Below, in pieces: positions 25,212 through 35,110 of a DNA stretch of 64,000 bases. The notes under the pieces were generated by a model that saw nothing but the letters and a program-made list of their open reading frames with translations, had not been told where the DNA came from and did not search any database. Both the position numbers and the translations under genes were made by a program. Source of the DNA: Chryseotalea sanaruensis (GTDB taxonomy: Bacteria; Bacteroidota; Bacteroidia; Cytophagales; Cyclobacteriaceae); assembly GCF_003990915.1 (NCBI RefSeq), contig NZ_BHXQ01000002.1:1-64000 (forward strand), read 5' to 3'. The number at the start of each line of letters is the position of its first letter. Position 1 is the first letter of the stretch.

Positions 25212-25916
25212 TTATGGTTCGTTTAAATGCTGGAACAGCAAGGACAAATGATCCTGCGAATCCATTTTAAGATTATTTACTTTAATCAATAATTCAGCTT
25301 TGGCTGCACTATCTCCTAATCCGCTAATCAAAGATTTCTTATTTTTTAAAAGAATAAGATTTGAATCCCCTTTTGACCAATAAAATTTTTGCTCGTTTGT
25401 AAATTCATCTTTTGTTCGGTTGGCACTATACGCTCCCTGATAATCAGCTTTTCGGAACACCTTTGAGTGCTTTATAAACAAGGAGAATTTACCTGTGGTG
25501 ACAATCTGGTAATAGCCAACTTTCCCCTCATTACTCTTCTTTTTATAAAAAGTCAATGCTGTTCCATTTACATCCATCACAAACGAGTGAACCATATCGC
25601 GACTAACCACTAACTCCTTTCCTCCTCTTATGACAAAAATCTCGTCATTGAAAACATCGTAATTCATGTTGTCAATTTTAACGACTTGCTCTTTGTTCAT
25701 CATAATTCTTCCTTTTACAAAATCTTTTACAAATGTTGGAAAGCCATCAACCCCATCGTAACGGTTATCGAAAGTGCGTGCCGATAGCCCACTTCCACCA
25801 ACCATTTGTAAATTAGTTTGACCTTCTAGACCCTCCAATACTTGTGCTTGCAAAAGGGCGCCTTCACAAAAGATCATTAAGGCTATGCTCAATACTTTCT
25901 TATAATTTTTAATCAT
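25212..25916 (-). CDS. Exported protein of unknown function
   Basis: The protein has 234 residues with a signal peptide (MIKNYKKVLSIALMIFCEGALLQAQ). The mature part is mixed alpha/beta with GYYQIVTTGKFSLFIKHSKVFRKADY near residue 145, and ends in a leucine-rich helix. Similar Bacteroidota proteins of about 230 residues with a beta-rich core exist, but I cannot name the family. Likely periplasmic. Confidence 0.65.
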   Translation of the reverse strand: MIKNYKKVLSIALMIFCEGALLQAQVLEGLEGQTNLQMVGGSGLSARTFDNRYDGVDGFPTFVKDFVKGRIMMNKEQVVKIDNMNYDVFNDEIFVIRGGKELVVSRDMVHSFVMDVNGTALTFYKKKSNEGKVGYYQIVTTGKFSLFIKHSKVFRKADYQGAYSANRTKDEFTNEQKFYWSKGDSNLILLKNKKSLISGLGDSAAKAELLIKVNNLKMDSQDHLSLLFQHLNEP

Positions 25917-25984
25917 TTATAACTCCTTTAAGCTTTATAGAATCAGATAAATTTTTTATCTTATACGAATAGTGATGTTCTATT

Positions 25985-26947
25985 CTATTTACTAATACGT
26001 GCCAGCCCATCTTTCGCCTCCTGTAAAGTCCCATCAAGTTTTAAGGAGGTTTCATAAGCCTTTTTTGCAGCTACTTTATCCCCCCTCTTCTCATAAATAT
26101 TACCCAACCGCATATAAGCAGCTGCATGAGAAGGCTCACCCGCTTTGGGTTGATAAGTTAAATATTTCTTCATGCTGGATTCTCCAAAATCCAAACGAGT
26201 TCCGCTTACTGCACTTAGTCTCCCTAGTTGATAAATCGTCAGCATATTTTTCGGGTCTTTTGAATTGAGCTCTCCGTAAATGGCGAATGCTTTGTCGTAT
26301 TGCTTTCTGGTTACGTAAAAATTGGCCAACCCTCCTACATAATCAGGCTTTACCTTTGCCATAGCTATAAATTCCCTTTCCGCTTCAGCAAATTTTTCTT
26401 CCTTCATATATATCCTGCCACTTGCCAAATGGCCCTCTGCTGCATCAAGTTTTCTGATTTGTAAGGCAACATCGTGTGCCTTTTCAAAACTACCTCCCAT
26501 AAAGCCTGGTGCTTGGGTGTAATATTCAATCAGGGATCTTCGAGCGTCAAGGTTCCTTGGATCCAGTGCAACAGCACTTTCCCAGGCACTTTTCATTTTG
26601 GGTGCTAACAATCCTTGTCGAAATGGATTGGCATCTCTGGCAATAATGCCTAAAGCATTTCCGAGCCAGTTGAAATAATCTGCTACTTTACTATCGACTT
26701 CTGTTGCTTCTTCAAAGTAGTCTGCAGCATCTTCATATTGCTTTTCCTCAAAAGCAATCCTTCCTAAAAAATAACGAGAAGCTGCAAAATCTGCTTGGCC
26801 CTCGCTGATACCTGCTAATATTTTTTTGGCTTCTGAAAAGTTTTTAGCTTCGAATAAAGTTTTCGCACTATTGATTTTACTACTCTGCGCAAAAATTGTG
26901 CAACTGAATAAGAGTAAGATAAATGTATTTGTAATAGGGGGAGTCAT
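25985..26947 (-). CDS. Exported tetratricopeptide-repeat protein
   Basis: The protein has 320 residues with a signal peptide (MTPPITNTFILLLFSCTIFAQ). Helix pairs of TPR type run across the whole mature chain, for example AKTLFEAKNFSEAKKILAG, YDKAFAIYGELNSKDPKN and KKAYETSLKLDGTLQEAKDGL. It is a likely periplasmic scaffold. It lies 39 bp downstream of the response regulator on the same strand and may be cotranscribed with the two-component pair. Confidence 0.8.
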   Translation of the reverse strand: MTPPITNTFILLLFSCTIFAQSSKINSAKTLFEAKNFSEAKKILAGISEGQADFAASRYFLGRIAFEEKQYEDAADYFEEATEVDSKVADYFNWLGNALGIIARDANPFRQGLLAPKMKSAWESAVALDPRNLDARRSLIEYYTQAPGFMGGSFEKAHDVALQIRKLDAAEGHLASGRIYMKEEKFAEAEREFIAMAKVKPDYVGGLANFYVTRKQYDKAFAIYGELNSKDPKNMLTIYQLGRLSAVSGTRLDFGESSMKKYLTYQPKAGEPSHAAAYMRLGNIYEKRGDKVAAKKAYETSLKLDGTLQEAKDGLARISK

Positions 26948-26986
26948 ACAAAATACAAGTTAGTGCAAAAATGCGAAGCCCTTATA

Positions 26987-27688
26987 TTAGTCGTTGTACT
27001 TTTCTTCAATTCGCAGACTAAATCCTACTCCATGTTGATTAATAATCTGCACAGCAGGGTCATGCTGTAAATATTTACGCAATTTTGAAATGAATACATC
27101 CAGACTTCGTCCCATAAAATAGTCATCGCTTCCCCAAACATAATTTAATATTTCTTCACGCTTAAGGGTATTGTTTTGATGGCGACAAAGCATTTGAAGT
27201 ATTAATGCCTCGCGTTGTGTGAGCGTTTTAGAGCATTGTGGGCAATCTAAGGTGAGTTTAGCTGAGTCAAAAACATAGTTCCCCAACTTGGCCACTATAT
27301 GTTCTACATCAAGTAGTGGCTTTCGTCTGCGTAAAAAAACCTCTATTCTATAAAAGAGTTCTTCAAAACTGAAGGGTTTGGTTATGTAATCATCCGCACC
27401 TGTTCTGAAACCCACAAGTTTATCTTCTGTCATATTCTTGGCAGAAAGAAAAAGTATAGGAACCTCTTTATCATACTCTCTAATATACTTTGCAACTGCA
27501 AAACCATCAGCCTTAGGAAGCATAACATCAAGTAAGCACAATTGATATAATGATGATTTGAAATTATCCATTGCCTGACGCCCATCACTACATAGTGTTA
27601 CCTCGTAACCTTTCAGACTTAGGTTATCCTTAATAACAAAGCCAAGGTTGGCATCGTCCTCCACTAAAAGAATTTTGTGTTGCTTCAT
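26987..27688 (-). CDS. OmpR-type response regulator
   Basis: The protein has 233 residues. The receiver domain (1-120) has phospho-acceptor Asp54 (CLLDVMLPK), acidic residues Asp11/Asp12, and the ITKPFSFEEL lysine. The winged-helix DNA-binding domain (about 135-230) ends in RKYLQHDPAVQIINQHGVGFSLR. It overlaps the kinase gene by 4 bp, so the two are one operon. Target genes are not shown by the sequence. Confidence 0.93.
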   Translation of the reverse strand: MKQHKILLVEDDANLGFVIKDNLSLKGYEVTLCSDGRQAMDNFKSSLYQLCLLDVMLPKADGFAVAKYIREYDKEVPILFLSAKNMTEDKLVGFRTGADDYITKPFSFEELFYRIEVFLRRRKPLLDVEHIVAKLGNYVFDSAKLTLDCPQCSKTLTQREALILQMLCRHQNNTLKREEILNYVWGSDDYFMGRSLDVFISKLRKYLQHDPAVQIINQHGVGFSLRIEEKYND

Positions 27689-28992
27689 TCAACTATAGGT
27701 AAATATATGCTAAGGGTAGCCCCCTCATTCAATTGACTGCTTACACTAACCTTGCCTTTATGAGTTTCTATCACCTGCTTAACATAACTTAGTCCCAAAC
27801 CGAAACCCTTCACATTGTGTATGTTCCCTGTTGGAATCCGAAAAAACTTATGGAATATTCTCGCTTGATATTCAGGAGCAATTCCAATTCCGTTGTCGCT
27901 AATTTGAATCAAAATGAACTTACCGCTTTGCCTTGTAGTCACTTTTATTGATGGTTTCGCCTCTGTGTATTTGATGGCGTTGTCAAATACATTGATGAAC
28001 ACATTGCTTAAATGATGATGATCTGCAGTAATGTTAGTGCTGGTTGCAGTAAAAGCTAAAGAAATACCTACCTCTTTATCATTAAACTGTGGCTGCATAC
28101 TGCTAATGACATTGTTGAGGAGTTCATGTGCATCAATCTTTTCGCGTTTCAACTCCATGTCTGCCTTGTCCAGTTTAGCAACCTGCAGCAGTCGTTCCAA
28201 ATGCTGCCGCATCCGATCTGTTTCCTGATCAATAATGTTGGTGTAACTAAGCGAACGAACCTCGTTATTTTGTCTTGCTTGCTCGCGTAAGACTTCTGCC
28301 GAAAGTGAAATAGTGGATAAAGGGGTTTTAAATTCGTGAGTCATATTGTTTATGAAATCCTTTTGTATTTCTGACAAGCGTCTTTGACGTAGAATCACAA
28401 ACAATGCATAAGCAAAAAATATAATCACAACTAAAAGTACCAGCGAGGAAAATGTCCATATACCCATCTGGTTGATGAGTTGTAGTTCGCGACCAGGAAA
28501 ACGAACACCGAAATAATAACTTGCGTTTTTCAATTTAGGCAAGGCCTCCAGCTTAGGCTCGCTTTTAATTAATCCTGCTGCGGCAACCTTACCATAAACC
28601 ATACACTCTTGCGAGCAGTCGTAAATGCCATATTCAAAATCAGCCTTAATGTTTCTCTTCTCAAATTCAGTGCGAAGTAAAAACTCCAACATAGAGGGAT
28701 TGATATCGCTGTTGAGCATCACCACAAAATAATTAGTCGACAACTGCTCAACAGGATTATTAGCAGGGGGGGGAGTATTTTGGAGCTCAAAAAATTGCTG
28801 AGCAACCGACAATAATGCCGTGTTAACTTGCCTGTCGAAATCTGCGCGTTGCAAATCAAAAGCCTTTCTTACCCAATACACTTGAGTAATGGTTATACCC
28901 ACGATGCTGAGAGCAGCTAAAACAACTACGATTCTGAGGGTAGAGCTTTTCACAAAGTAAAAATACGTTAAACCATTGATTCGAGTTTTCAC
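27685..28992 (-). CDS. Sensor histidine kinase
   Basis: The protein has 435 residues from a GTG start at 28992. A membrane segment near 18-40 and another near 175-197 enclose a periplasmic sensor of about 130 residues. DHp: NNMTHEFKTPLSTISL. The N-box is NVFDNAIKY, the G1 box ISDNGIGIA, and a G2 region FGLGLSYVKQVIETHKG. The periplasmic domain holds a CSQEC pair. It lacks a HAMP domain. The cognate regulator is the overlapping gene; the stimulus is unknown. Confidence 0.92.
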   Translation of the reverse strand: MKTRINGLTYFYFVKSSTLRIVVVLAALSIVGITITQVYWVRKAFDLQRADFDRQVNTALLSVAQQFFELQNTPPPANNPVEQLSTNYFVVMLNSDINPSMLEFLLRTEFEKRNIKADFEYGIYDCSQECMVYGKVAAAGLIKSEPKLEALPKLKNASYYFGVRFPGRELQLINQMGIWTFSSLVLLVVIIFFAYALFVILRQRRLSEIQKDFINNMTHEFKTPLSTISLSAEVLREQARQNNEVRSLSYTNIIDQETDRMRQHLERLLQVAKLDKADMELKREKIDAHELLNNVISSMQPQFNDKEVGISLAFTATSTNITADHHHLSNVFINVFDNAIKYTEAKPSIKVTTRQSGKFILIQISDNGIGIAPEYQARIFHKFFRIPTGNIHNVKGFGLGLSYVKQVIETHKGKVSVSSQLNEGATLSIYLPIVE

Positions 28993-29099
28993 TTAACAAT
29001 CATTAACAATTGTTAGCAAACGCTTAACAGCATGCTAAACGATAACTCATAATCTTTACACCATTAATTAAAACAATTATTCATTTAAATAACATCATT

Positions 29100-29468
29100 A
29101 TGAAAAAAGTAACAATCATCTTCTTTGCGAGTTTTATTGCCTTTGTTGCCTACTGCCATAGCACTGCAGTTTTTAACTGGAGCAAAACACAGCATGACTT
29201 TGGTAATATTACAAAGGACACTCCTGTAGCCCATGAATTTGAATTTACAAACACAGGTTCAGAGCCACTTATTGTTACCAGTGTTACAGCTTCTTGTGGC
29301 TGCACGGTTGCTGATTACTCCAAAGAGCCCATTGCCCCTGGCACCAATGGTTATGTAAAAGCCTCTTTTGATGCCGGAAAGTTAGGCGCCTTTGTTAAAA
29401 CTGTAACAGTACAATCCAATGCAAATGAAAACCCCGTACTTACACTGAAAGGCACAGTTGTAGAATAA
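29100..29468 (+). CDS. DUF1573 domain exported protein
   Basis: The protein has 122 residues with a signal peptide (MKKVTIIFFASFIAFVAYC). The domain is an immunoglobulin-like fold, with KTQHDFGNITKDTPVAHEFEFTNTG followed by TSVTASCGCTVADYSKEPIAPG, the standard DUF1573 Cys-Gly-Cys loop. It is probably periplasmic or surface-exposed. It is divergent from the kinase gene (107 bp) and followed by a strong terminator. Confidence 0.9.
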   Translation: MKKVTIIFFASFIAFVAYCHSTAVFNWSKTQHDFGNITKDTPVAHEFEFTNTGSEPLIVTSVTASCGCTVADYSKEPIAPGTNGYVKASFDAGKLGAFVKTVTVQSNANENPVLTLKGTVVE

Positions 29469-29508
29469 TGTGCTCCTAAGTTTAAAAAAAAACAATAATT
29501 TCTTAGAC

Positions 29509-29546
29509 AAAAGTGGGGTATTGTTTAATGCCCCACTTTTTATTTT
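29509..29546 (+). terminator. Rho-independent terminator of the DUF1573 gene
   Basis: AAAAGTGGGG (29509-29518) pairs with CCCCACTTTT (29531-29540), followed by TATTTT. The stem is 10 bp and the loop 12 bases. The remaining gap before the desaturase gene shows nothing else of note. Confidence 0.88.
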
Positions 29547-29715
29547 GGCATACAAATGTACGTATGCTGAGCCAAATTTGGGTATTTATACAGGCGGCAT
29601 GAAATATAGTTGCCTAGGGTATGTTCTTAGTCTTTAGAGTGTTACCTTTGAGATGCAGGTAGTACGCCCAAATAAGTTTTAAAGTACTATCTGCCTTGAT
29701 TAAAATTATAAGTAC

Positions 29716-30837
29716 ATGAGTTTACGATCACTTCAATTTGCAAAAGAGCGCCCTGAATTTTTTTCTACGCTAAATCAACGCGTCAATGGCTATTTCAAAA
29801 CTAACAACATTGACAAAACAGCTAACACAGAAATGGTTATTAAAACTATTTTTATGTTCTCACTTTATTTTACGCCCTATTTCTTAATTATTGGCGGCAT
29901 TACTACTAACCTTTGGATTCTTTTCGGCTTGTGCATACTTATGGGCTTTGGTAAAGCAGGAATTGGTTTATCAATTATGCATGACGCAAACCATGGCGCC
30001 TATTCTAATAAAGCATGGGTTAATAACTTTCTGGGCTACTCCCTCAACCTTGTGGGGGCTCACATGATGAACTGGAAAATACAACATAACGTACTTCACC
30101 ATACTTATACTAACGTTCACGATGCAGATGAAGACATCAGCCCTAGAGGTGTACTGCGTTTATCACCTGATTCTAAATGGAGACCGATCCACCGTTTTCA
30201 ACACATTTATGGATGGTTGTTATATGGCTTAATGACGTTAGTGTGGACGTTCACAAAAGATTTTTATAGAGTATTCAAATATCATCAAGAAGGTTTATTG
30301 GCTAGGCAGAAGTCCTCTCTCACCAAAGAATTGGCGATTATGATTTTTTCAAAGCTTGCATACTTCGCTTACATTTTTGTAATACCCATGCTTTTGCTTG
30401 ACGTCACTTTTACACAAGTGTTGGTTGGTTTCATTGCTATGCATTACCTGGCTGGTTTTATTCTGGCCATTATTTTTCAACCGGCCCATGTTATCGAAGG
30501 CACAGCTTACCCTGCACCTGATGAGACTGGCACGCTTGAGAATAACTGGGCTATACACCAAATGCGTACTACAACAAACTTTGGCCGGAAACATAGAATT
30601 TTTTCATGGTACGTGGGGGGGTTAAATTATCAAGTGGAACATCACTTGTTCCCTAATATCTGTCACGTTCACTATAGAGAAATTTCAAAAATTGTGGAAG
30701 CAACAGCAAATGAATTTGGTGTTCCTTATCAATCTAAAGAAACATTCTGGGAAGCAATTAAAGCACATGCCCGTCAATTAAAAACGTTAGGTAAAAAACC
30801 TTCTGCCGTTCAACATGTAACCGCAATGGCTGCTTAA
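29716..30837 (+). CDS. Membrane fatty acid desaturase (acyl-CoA or lipid desaturase)
   Basis: The protein has 373 residues. Three histidine boxes bind the di-iron centre: HDANHGAY near residue 93, HNVLHHTYTN near 128, and YQVEHHLFPNICHVHY near 305. Four membrane helices occur in pairs (about 45-85 and 215-255). The QxxHH third box is typical of front-end or acyl-lipid desaturases. No cytochrome b5 domain is fused. It is likely used to adjust membrane fluidity; regiospecificity cannot be read. Confidence 0.92.
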   Translation: MSLRSLQFAKERPEFFSTLNQRVNGYFKTNNIDKTANTEMVIKTIFMFSLYFTPYFLIIGGITTNLWILFGLCILMGFGKAGIGLSIMHDANHGAYSNKAWVNNFLGYSLNLVGAHMMNWKIQHNVLHHTYTNVHDADEDISPRGVLRLSPDSKWRPIHRFQHIYGWLLYGLMTLVWTFTKDFYRVFKYHQEGLLARQKSSLTKELAIMIFSKLAYFAYIFVIPMLLLDVTFTQVLVGFIAMHYLAGFILAIIFQPAHVIEGTAYPAPDETGTLENNWAIHQMRTTTNFGRKHRIFSWYVGGLNYQVEHHLFPNICHVHYREISKIVEATANEFGVPYQSKETFWEAIKAHARQLKTLGKKPSAVQHVTAMAA

Positions 30838-30856
30838 TTTAAAATCATCAGCATTT

Positions 30857-30895
30857 AAAAGCTGTTTGGATAAATATCCAAGCAGCTTTTTTATT
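30857..30895 (+). terminator. Bidirectional terminator hairpin between the desaturase gene and queG
   Basis: AAAAGCTG (30857-30864) pairs with CAGCTTTTTT (30883-30892), with an inner TTGGATAAATATCCAA stem. T-runs flank both sides, so it can serve both convergent genes. It overlaps the stop codon of queG. Confidence 0.8.
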
Positions 30896-31823
30896 TACTG
30901 GTTTTTACAAACTCAATATTACGCTGCAAGCCCTCAAGCTTCGTTCGTTTCACAGCAGATCTTCTAAACACCAGTTGGAAAACCTCTTCTGTAATTTCCT
31001 TCCAATCACTTTTAGAAAGATTCTTCAATTCATCGGAAGGTTCAAATTTTTTTTCGCTGTGTGCCTTTGAGAAGCGATTCCAAGGACATACATCCTGGCA
31101 GATGTCACAACCAAAAATCCAATTATCAAACTTACCTTTTACCTCCTCCGGAATTGCATCTTTTAATTCTATAGTAAAATAGGAAATACATTTACTTCCA
31201 TCCACAACATAGGGCTCAGGTATGGCTTCAGTCGGGCAGGCATCCATGCAGGCTGTACAGGTGCCACAATAATCTTTTATTGGCGAGTCATAGTCTAATT
31301 CAAGATCAATAATCAGTTCAGCTAAAAAAAAGAAGCTACCCATCTGTTTATTCAGCAGCAAAGAGTTTTTACCAATCCAGCCAGTGCCTGCACGTTGCGC
31401 CCAGGCGCGCTCCATTACCGGAGCTGAATCAACAAAAGCACGTCCATCAATTTCTCCAATGCTTAAGCGAAGTTCTTCCAACAGCGTTTTGAGCTTATCT
31501 TTAATCACAAAATGATAATCCTCGCCATATGCATACTTGGCAATTTTTAAATTACTGGTTTGAGATAGATCTGCTGAGGGATAATAATTATACCCTAACG
31601 TGATAATGGATTTTGCACCAGGCACCAGTAACCTGGGATCAAGGCGTTTATCGAAATAATTTTCCAGGTAAGACATTTTACCCTGATAACCTCTTTGCAA
31701 CCACTCCTCTAAGCGTGGTGCTTCATCTTCTAAAAACTCAGCTTTAGCAATACCACAAAAACTAAAACCCAGGTTAGCAGCAGCAGATTTAATGAGAGCT
31801 GTATGGGCAGTTTGTGGAGACAT
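30891..31823 (-). CDS. queG: Epoxyqueuosine reductase
   Basis: The protein has 310 residues. Two 4Fe-4S motifs are present: [12 protein letters not shown] near 190 and [11 protein letters not shown] near 240. The cobalamin-binding N-terminal half includes [15 protein letters not shown] and [34 protein letters not shown] is the QueG signature. It performs the final step of tRNA queuosine synthesis. The start codon is directly preceded by 12 heptamer copies, which replace any normal ribosome-binding region. The tail is shorter than in QueG proteins that carry a HEAT extension. Confidence 0.95.
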   Translation of the reverse strand: MSPQTAHTALIKSAAANLGFSFCGIAKAEFLEDEAPRLEEWLQRGYQGKMSYLENYFDKRLDPRLLVPGAKSIITLGYNYYPSADLSQTSNLKIAKYAYGEDYHFVIKDKLKTLLEELRLSIGEIDGRAFVDSAPVMERAWAQRAGTGWIGKNSLLLNKQMGSFFFLAELIIDLELDYDSPIKDYCGTCTACMDACPTEAIPEPYVVDGSKCISYFTIELKDAIPEEVKGKFDNWIFGCDICQDVCPWNRFSKAHSEKKFEPSDELKNLSKSDWKEITEEVFQLVFRRSAVKRTKLEGLQRNIEFVKTSK

Positions 31824-31907
31824 TATTCGTTATTCGTTATTCGTTATTCGTTATTCGTTATTCGTTATTCGTTATTCGTTATTCGTTATTCGTTATTCGT
31901 TATTCGT
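31824..31907 (-). repeat. Perfect tandem heptamer, 12 copies, abutting queG start codon
   Basis: TATTCGT is repeated exactly 12 times with no mismatch and ends one base from the ATG of queG. A partial unit follows at 31908-31911. Every frame through the array meets TAA, so it is untranslated. Perfect short repeats change copy number by slippage, so the spacing between promoter and start codon may vary. Confidence 0.97.
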
Positions 31908-31999
31908 TATTAAAAAAATTGTAGCAACATAATTCGTGTAGACATTGTTTTAATTGTACTTATTAACTAACAAATATTAATCTATATCAGACAACAATA

Positions 32000-33034
32000 T
32001 CAAACATCAAACAAGCCAGCTCCCCTACCGCCAGGTATGGCAATCTTTAAATGTTTGTATGCTTTTTCGGTTGCTTCTCTTCCTCGCGATGTGCGTTTTA
32101 AGTATCCTTCCTGTATTAAAAAGGGTTCATAAACTTCTTCAATGGTTTCAGCTTCTTCTGCCACTGCTGAGGCGATAGTCGAAATTCCTACCGGACCACC
32201 TTTAAACTTTTCAATAATGGTCAGCAAAATGCGATTGTCCATTTCATCCAAACCATTTTCATCTACATCCAGTGCGTTGAGCGCCATTTTTGCAATGTGC
32301 ATGGCAATTGTGCCGTCACCTTTTATTTGGGCAAAATCCCTAGTTCTTCTTAACAACGTATTGGCTATACGCGGTGTACCTCTGCTTCTTCTGGCCAATT
32401 CAAATGCAGCATCATCGGCAATGGGTGTTTGTAAAATTGCAGATGACCGCTTGACAATAGATGTAAGTAGATTGGCATCGTAATATTCCAAACGTGCATT
32501 TATACCAAAGCGTGCACGCAAAGGTGAGGTCAGCAAACCTGCTCTCGTAGTCGCGCCAATCAGTGTAAAAGGACTAAGCCCAATTTGAATAGACCTTGCG
32601 TTCGGTCCAGAATCCAGCATAATATCGATACGGAAATCTTCCATCGCTGAATACAAATATTCTTCAACAATAGGATTCAGCCGATGTATCTCATCAATAA
32701 ACAACACATCGTTAGCTTCAAGATTAGTAAGTAAACCTGCCAAATCGCTTGGCTTGTCTAACACTGGGCCAGAGGTTATTTTAATACTTGTTTGAAGTTC
32801 ATTGGCAATTATATGCGACAAGGTGGTTTTACCTAAACCGGGAGGGCCATGCAATAAAACATGATCAAGTGCCTCGCCTCTTTGTTTGGCAGCCTGTACA
32901 TACACTTTAATATTTTCTACTATCTTCTCTTGTCCGGTGAAATCGCTAAAGGAAAGCGGACGCAATGCCTTTTCGGCATCTTTCTCTGAGGCACTCAGGC
33001 CTTCACTTTCACCCGTCAAATAATCTTCTCGCAT
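32000..33034 (-). CDS. ruvB: Holliday junction branch migration ATPase
   Basis: The protein has 344 residues, the normal length. Walker [10 protein letters not shown] near 65, Walker [12 protein letters not shown] near 110, sensor [22 protein letters not shown] near 155, and a winged-helix C-terminus ([21 protein letters not shown], then [13 protein letters not shown]). It is a hexameric motor that moves Holliday junctions with RuvA and RuvC. ruvA and ruvC are not in this window. Confidence 0.97.
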   Translation of the reverse strand: MREDYLTGESEGLSASEKDAEKALRPLSFSDFTGQEKIVENIKVYVQAAKQRGEALDHVLLHGPPGLGKTTLSHIIANELQTSIKITSGPVLDKPSDLAGLLTNLEANDVLFIDEIHRLNPIVEEYLYSAMEDFRIDIMLDSGPNARSIQIGLSPFTLIGATTRAGLLTSPLRARFGINARLEYYDANLLTSIVKRSSAILQTPIADDAAFELARRSRGTPRIANTLLRRTRDFAQIKGDGTIAMHIAKMALNALDVDENGLDEMDNRILLTIIEKFKGGPVGISTIASAVAEEAETIEEVYEPFLIQEGYLKRTSRGREATEKAYKHLKIAIPGGRGAGLFDV

Positions 33035-33124
33035 GCGCGAAGTTAAGCATTAACATGAAAAGGAGTTTTAGCAACATTGTTGCATTTACATCTTTTTTGA
33101 TAACTTGCGCCTCATTTTACAAAC

Positions 33125-34156
33125 ATGACCCTTCGTAACAAGAACATTCTTTACTCGGTGATCGTTTTGGTCGCCATGGCTGCTGTTTGGCAATATAGAA
33201 AGGGCAAAACCCCTTCTTTTATTCAGATTGAAGGCGAGACCATGGCCACCAGCTACCACATCTCTTATTTTGACCTGCAAAACAGAAACTTTAAGCAGTC
33301 GATCGATTCATTACTGGTGCTGGTTAATAAGGCAATAAACAATTACAACCCCAATTCAGAGGTGTCGCGCTTTAATAAAGGAGACAGTGTTTTTAATGTG
33401 GAGTTGCCTTACCTATTGCCTGCCTTAGAAAAAGCTCAAAAAGTATTTGCCGCTTCAAATGGTGCGTTTGATATGACTATTATGCCTTTGGTTAATTATT
33501 GGGGTTTTGGCCCTGATAAAACCATAAAGCCTGATAGTTCAAAAATTGATTCATTAAAGGCTCTTGTGGGTTTTGAAAAAATCAGACTTACAGCCAATAC
33601 CGTTGCTAAAACTGATAATCGTACACAACTTGATTTTGGTGGTATCGGTCAGGGTTATGGCGCGGATGTAATTGCTGATTACTTGAAATCAAAAGGCATT
33701 GTAAATGCTTTAGTAGAATTAGGTGGCGAAGGTTTGGCTATGGGCATGAATTTGAAAACACAAAAGCCGTGGGAGATTGGTATTCTTGATCCCAACTCCA
33801 CACGCGATAATATGTTTTTCAAAGCCTATGCATCATTAAGTAATAAAGCCTTCACTACTTCTGGCAACTATTTCAATTATAAAATAGTTGATGGTAGAAA
33901 ATTCTCGCATACCATTGATCCAGAGAGTGGCTATCCGGTTAAACGTTCTTTGTTAAGTGCAACAGTTTTTGCAAACGACTGTACAACAGCGGATGCATGG
34001 GGAACAGCCATTATGGTAATGGGGCATGAGAAAGCCCTTGAGGTGTTGAAAAAACATCCTGAACTTGATGTCCTACTCTTTTACACAACTGATAACGGAG
34101 ATATGGAATATTTCGTGACTGAAAAAATTAAATCGTCTATTACTATCAAACCTTAA
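33125..34156 (+). CDS. apbE: FAD:protein FMN transferase
   Basis: The protein has 343 residues with an N-terminal membrane anchor or signal (about 7-22). Core motifs: GETMATSYHISY, FDMTIMPLVNYWGFG, LDFGGIGQGYGADVIADYL, ALVELGGEGLAMG, FTTSGNYFNYKIVDGRKFSHTIDP and ADAWGTAIMVMG. It attaches FMN to threonines of Na+-pumping or Rnf-type subunits in the periplasm. It is followed by the ZIP gene 4 bp later. Confidence 0.93.
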   Translation: MTLRNKNILYSVIVLVAMAAVWQYRKGKTPSFIQIEGETMATSYHISYFDLQNRNFKQSIDSLLVLVNKAINNYNPNSEVSRFNKGDSVFNVELPYLLPALEKAQKVFAASNGAFDMTIMPLVNYWGFGPDKTIKPDSSKIDSLKALVGFEKIRLTANTVAKTDNRTQLDFGGIGQGYGADVIADYLKSKGIVNALVELGGEGLAMGMNLKTQKPWEIGILDPNSTRDNMFFKAYASLSNKAFTTSGNYFNYKIVDGRKFSHTIDPESGYPVKRSLLSATVFANDCTTADAWGTAIMVMGHEKALEVLKKHPELDVLLFYTTDNGDMEYFVTEKIKSSITIKP

Positions 34157-34160
34157 TTAC

Positions 34161-34925
34161 ATGACGATAAAACTGCTTGTACTTTTTCTAACACCGCTGT
34201 TAGCGGGTTTGTTAGTTTATTTTGTACCCAATGCCCGAAGCAGCAATTTCCGTTTGCTATTGGTCTTTGCAGGGTCATATCTTTTTGGTATTACCGTTAC
34301 CCACATTCTTCCTGAACTCTATCATCAATCTATAGGAGCCGAATTAATTGGTCTATTTGTATTAGCCGGTTTCTTTTTACAACAGGTGTTGGAATATTTT
34401 ACTTCAGGTATTGAGCATGGTCACATCCATGTACACAGTCATGGATCTGATCATCATAGTCATTCGCATCATCACAGACAGGTTTCAGCTATCGTTTTAT
34501 TAACTGCATTGTGTCTGCATGCGTTTCTGGAAGGTGGTATGCTGGCACAACCCTTAGCTATGGGGCCACATTATGATATGAATGCCATTTTGTTAGGTAT
34601 TGCTTTACACCGTGCACCAGCAGCTTTTGCTTTAATGACAGTACTTGCTTTCCAACTGGGTTCTAAGCGCAAATCCCTTCCATACTTAATAGGCTTCTCA
34701 ATTGCAGCTCCTATTGGTTTGTTAATAAGTACCTATTTAGCAGAAACAGAAATTTTATCAGGCAATGCACTTATTTATTTGTATGCACTGGTAAGTGGTA
34801 ACTTCCTGCACATATCAACTACTATTGTGTTTGAGAGCAGTCCTGAGCATCATTTTAATGCTAAGAAACTGGCTGTGGCCATGGTTGGTGCACTTTTGGC
34901 AGTTGGCGTAGAATACATTTTATAA
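34161..34925 (+). CDS. ZIP family metal transporter
   Basis: The protein has 254 residues with about seven membrane helices. A His-rich loop (EHGHIHVHSHGSDHHSHSHHH, about 84-105) is typical of ZIP metal sensing. The conserved LCLHAFLEGG and ALHRAPAAFALM segments hold the metal-binding residues of helices 4 and 5. It is probably a divalent cation uptake system. It is probably cotranscribed with apbE. Confidence 0.88.
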   Translation: MTIKLLVLFLTPLLAGLLVYFVPNARSSNFRLLLVFAGSYLFGITVTHILPELYHQSIGAELIGLFVLAGFFLQQVLEYFTSGIEHGHIHVHSHGSDHHSHSHHHRQVSAIVLLTALCLHAFLEGGMLAQPLAMGPHYDMNAILLGIALHRAPAAFALMTVLAFQLGSKRKSLPYLIGFSIAAPIGLLISTYLAETEILSGNALIYLYALVSGNFLHISTTIVFESSPEHHFNAKKLAVAMVGALLAVGVEYIL

Positions 34926-35110
34926 ATTGTAGTAAATAGCTTTTTACAACATTTAACCAGCTTAAAATAAATGTAATGATCGTCATCATTGCATTTGATA
35001 TTTGAATTGGTTTTTCTTTGTTAAGGATGGGTTACTTAATCGTAAAACCAACAATAAATCTTTACTAGTTGGAATATTTCCAATAGTTTTATATGCTTTA
35101 ATCTACACTA

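Noticed and set aside
31824-31907. CRISPR array
   Set aside because: The units are seven bases and contiguous with no spacers; it is a simple tandem repeat.
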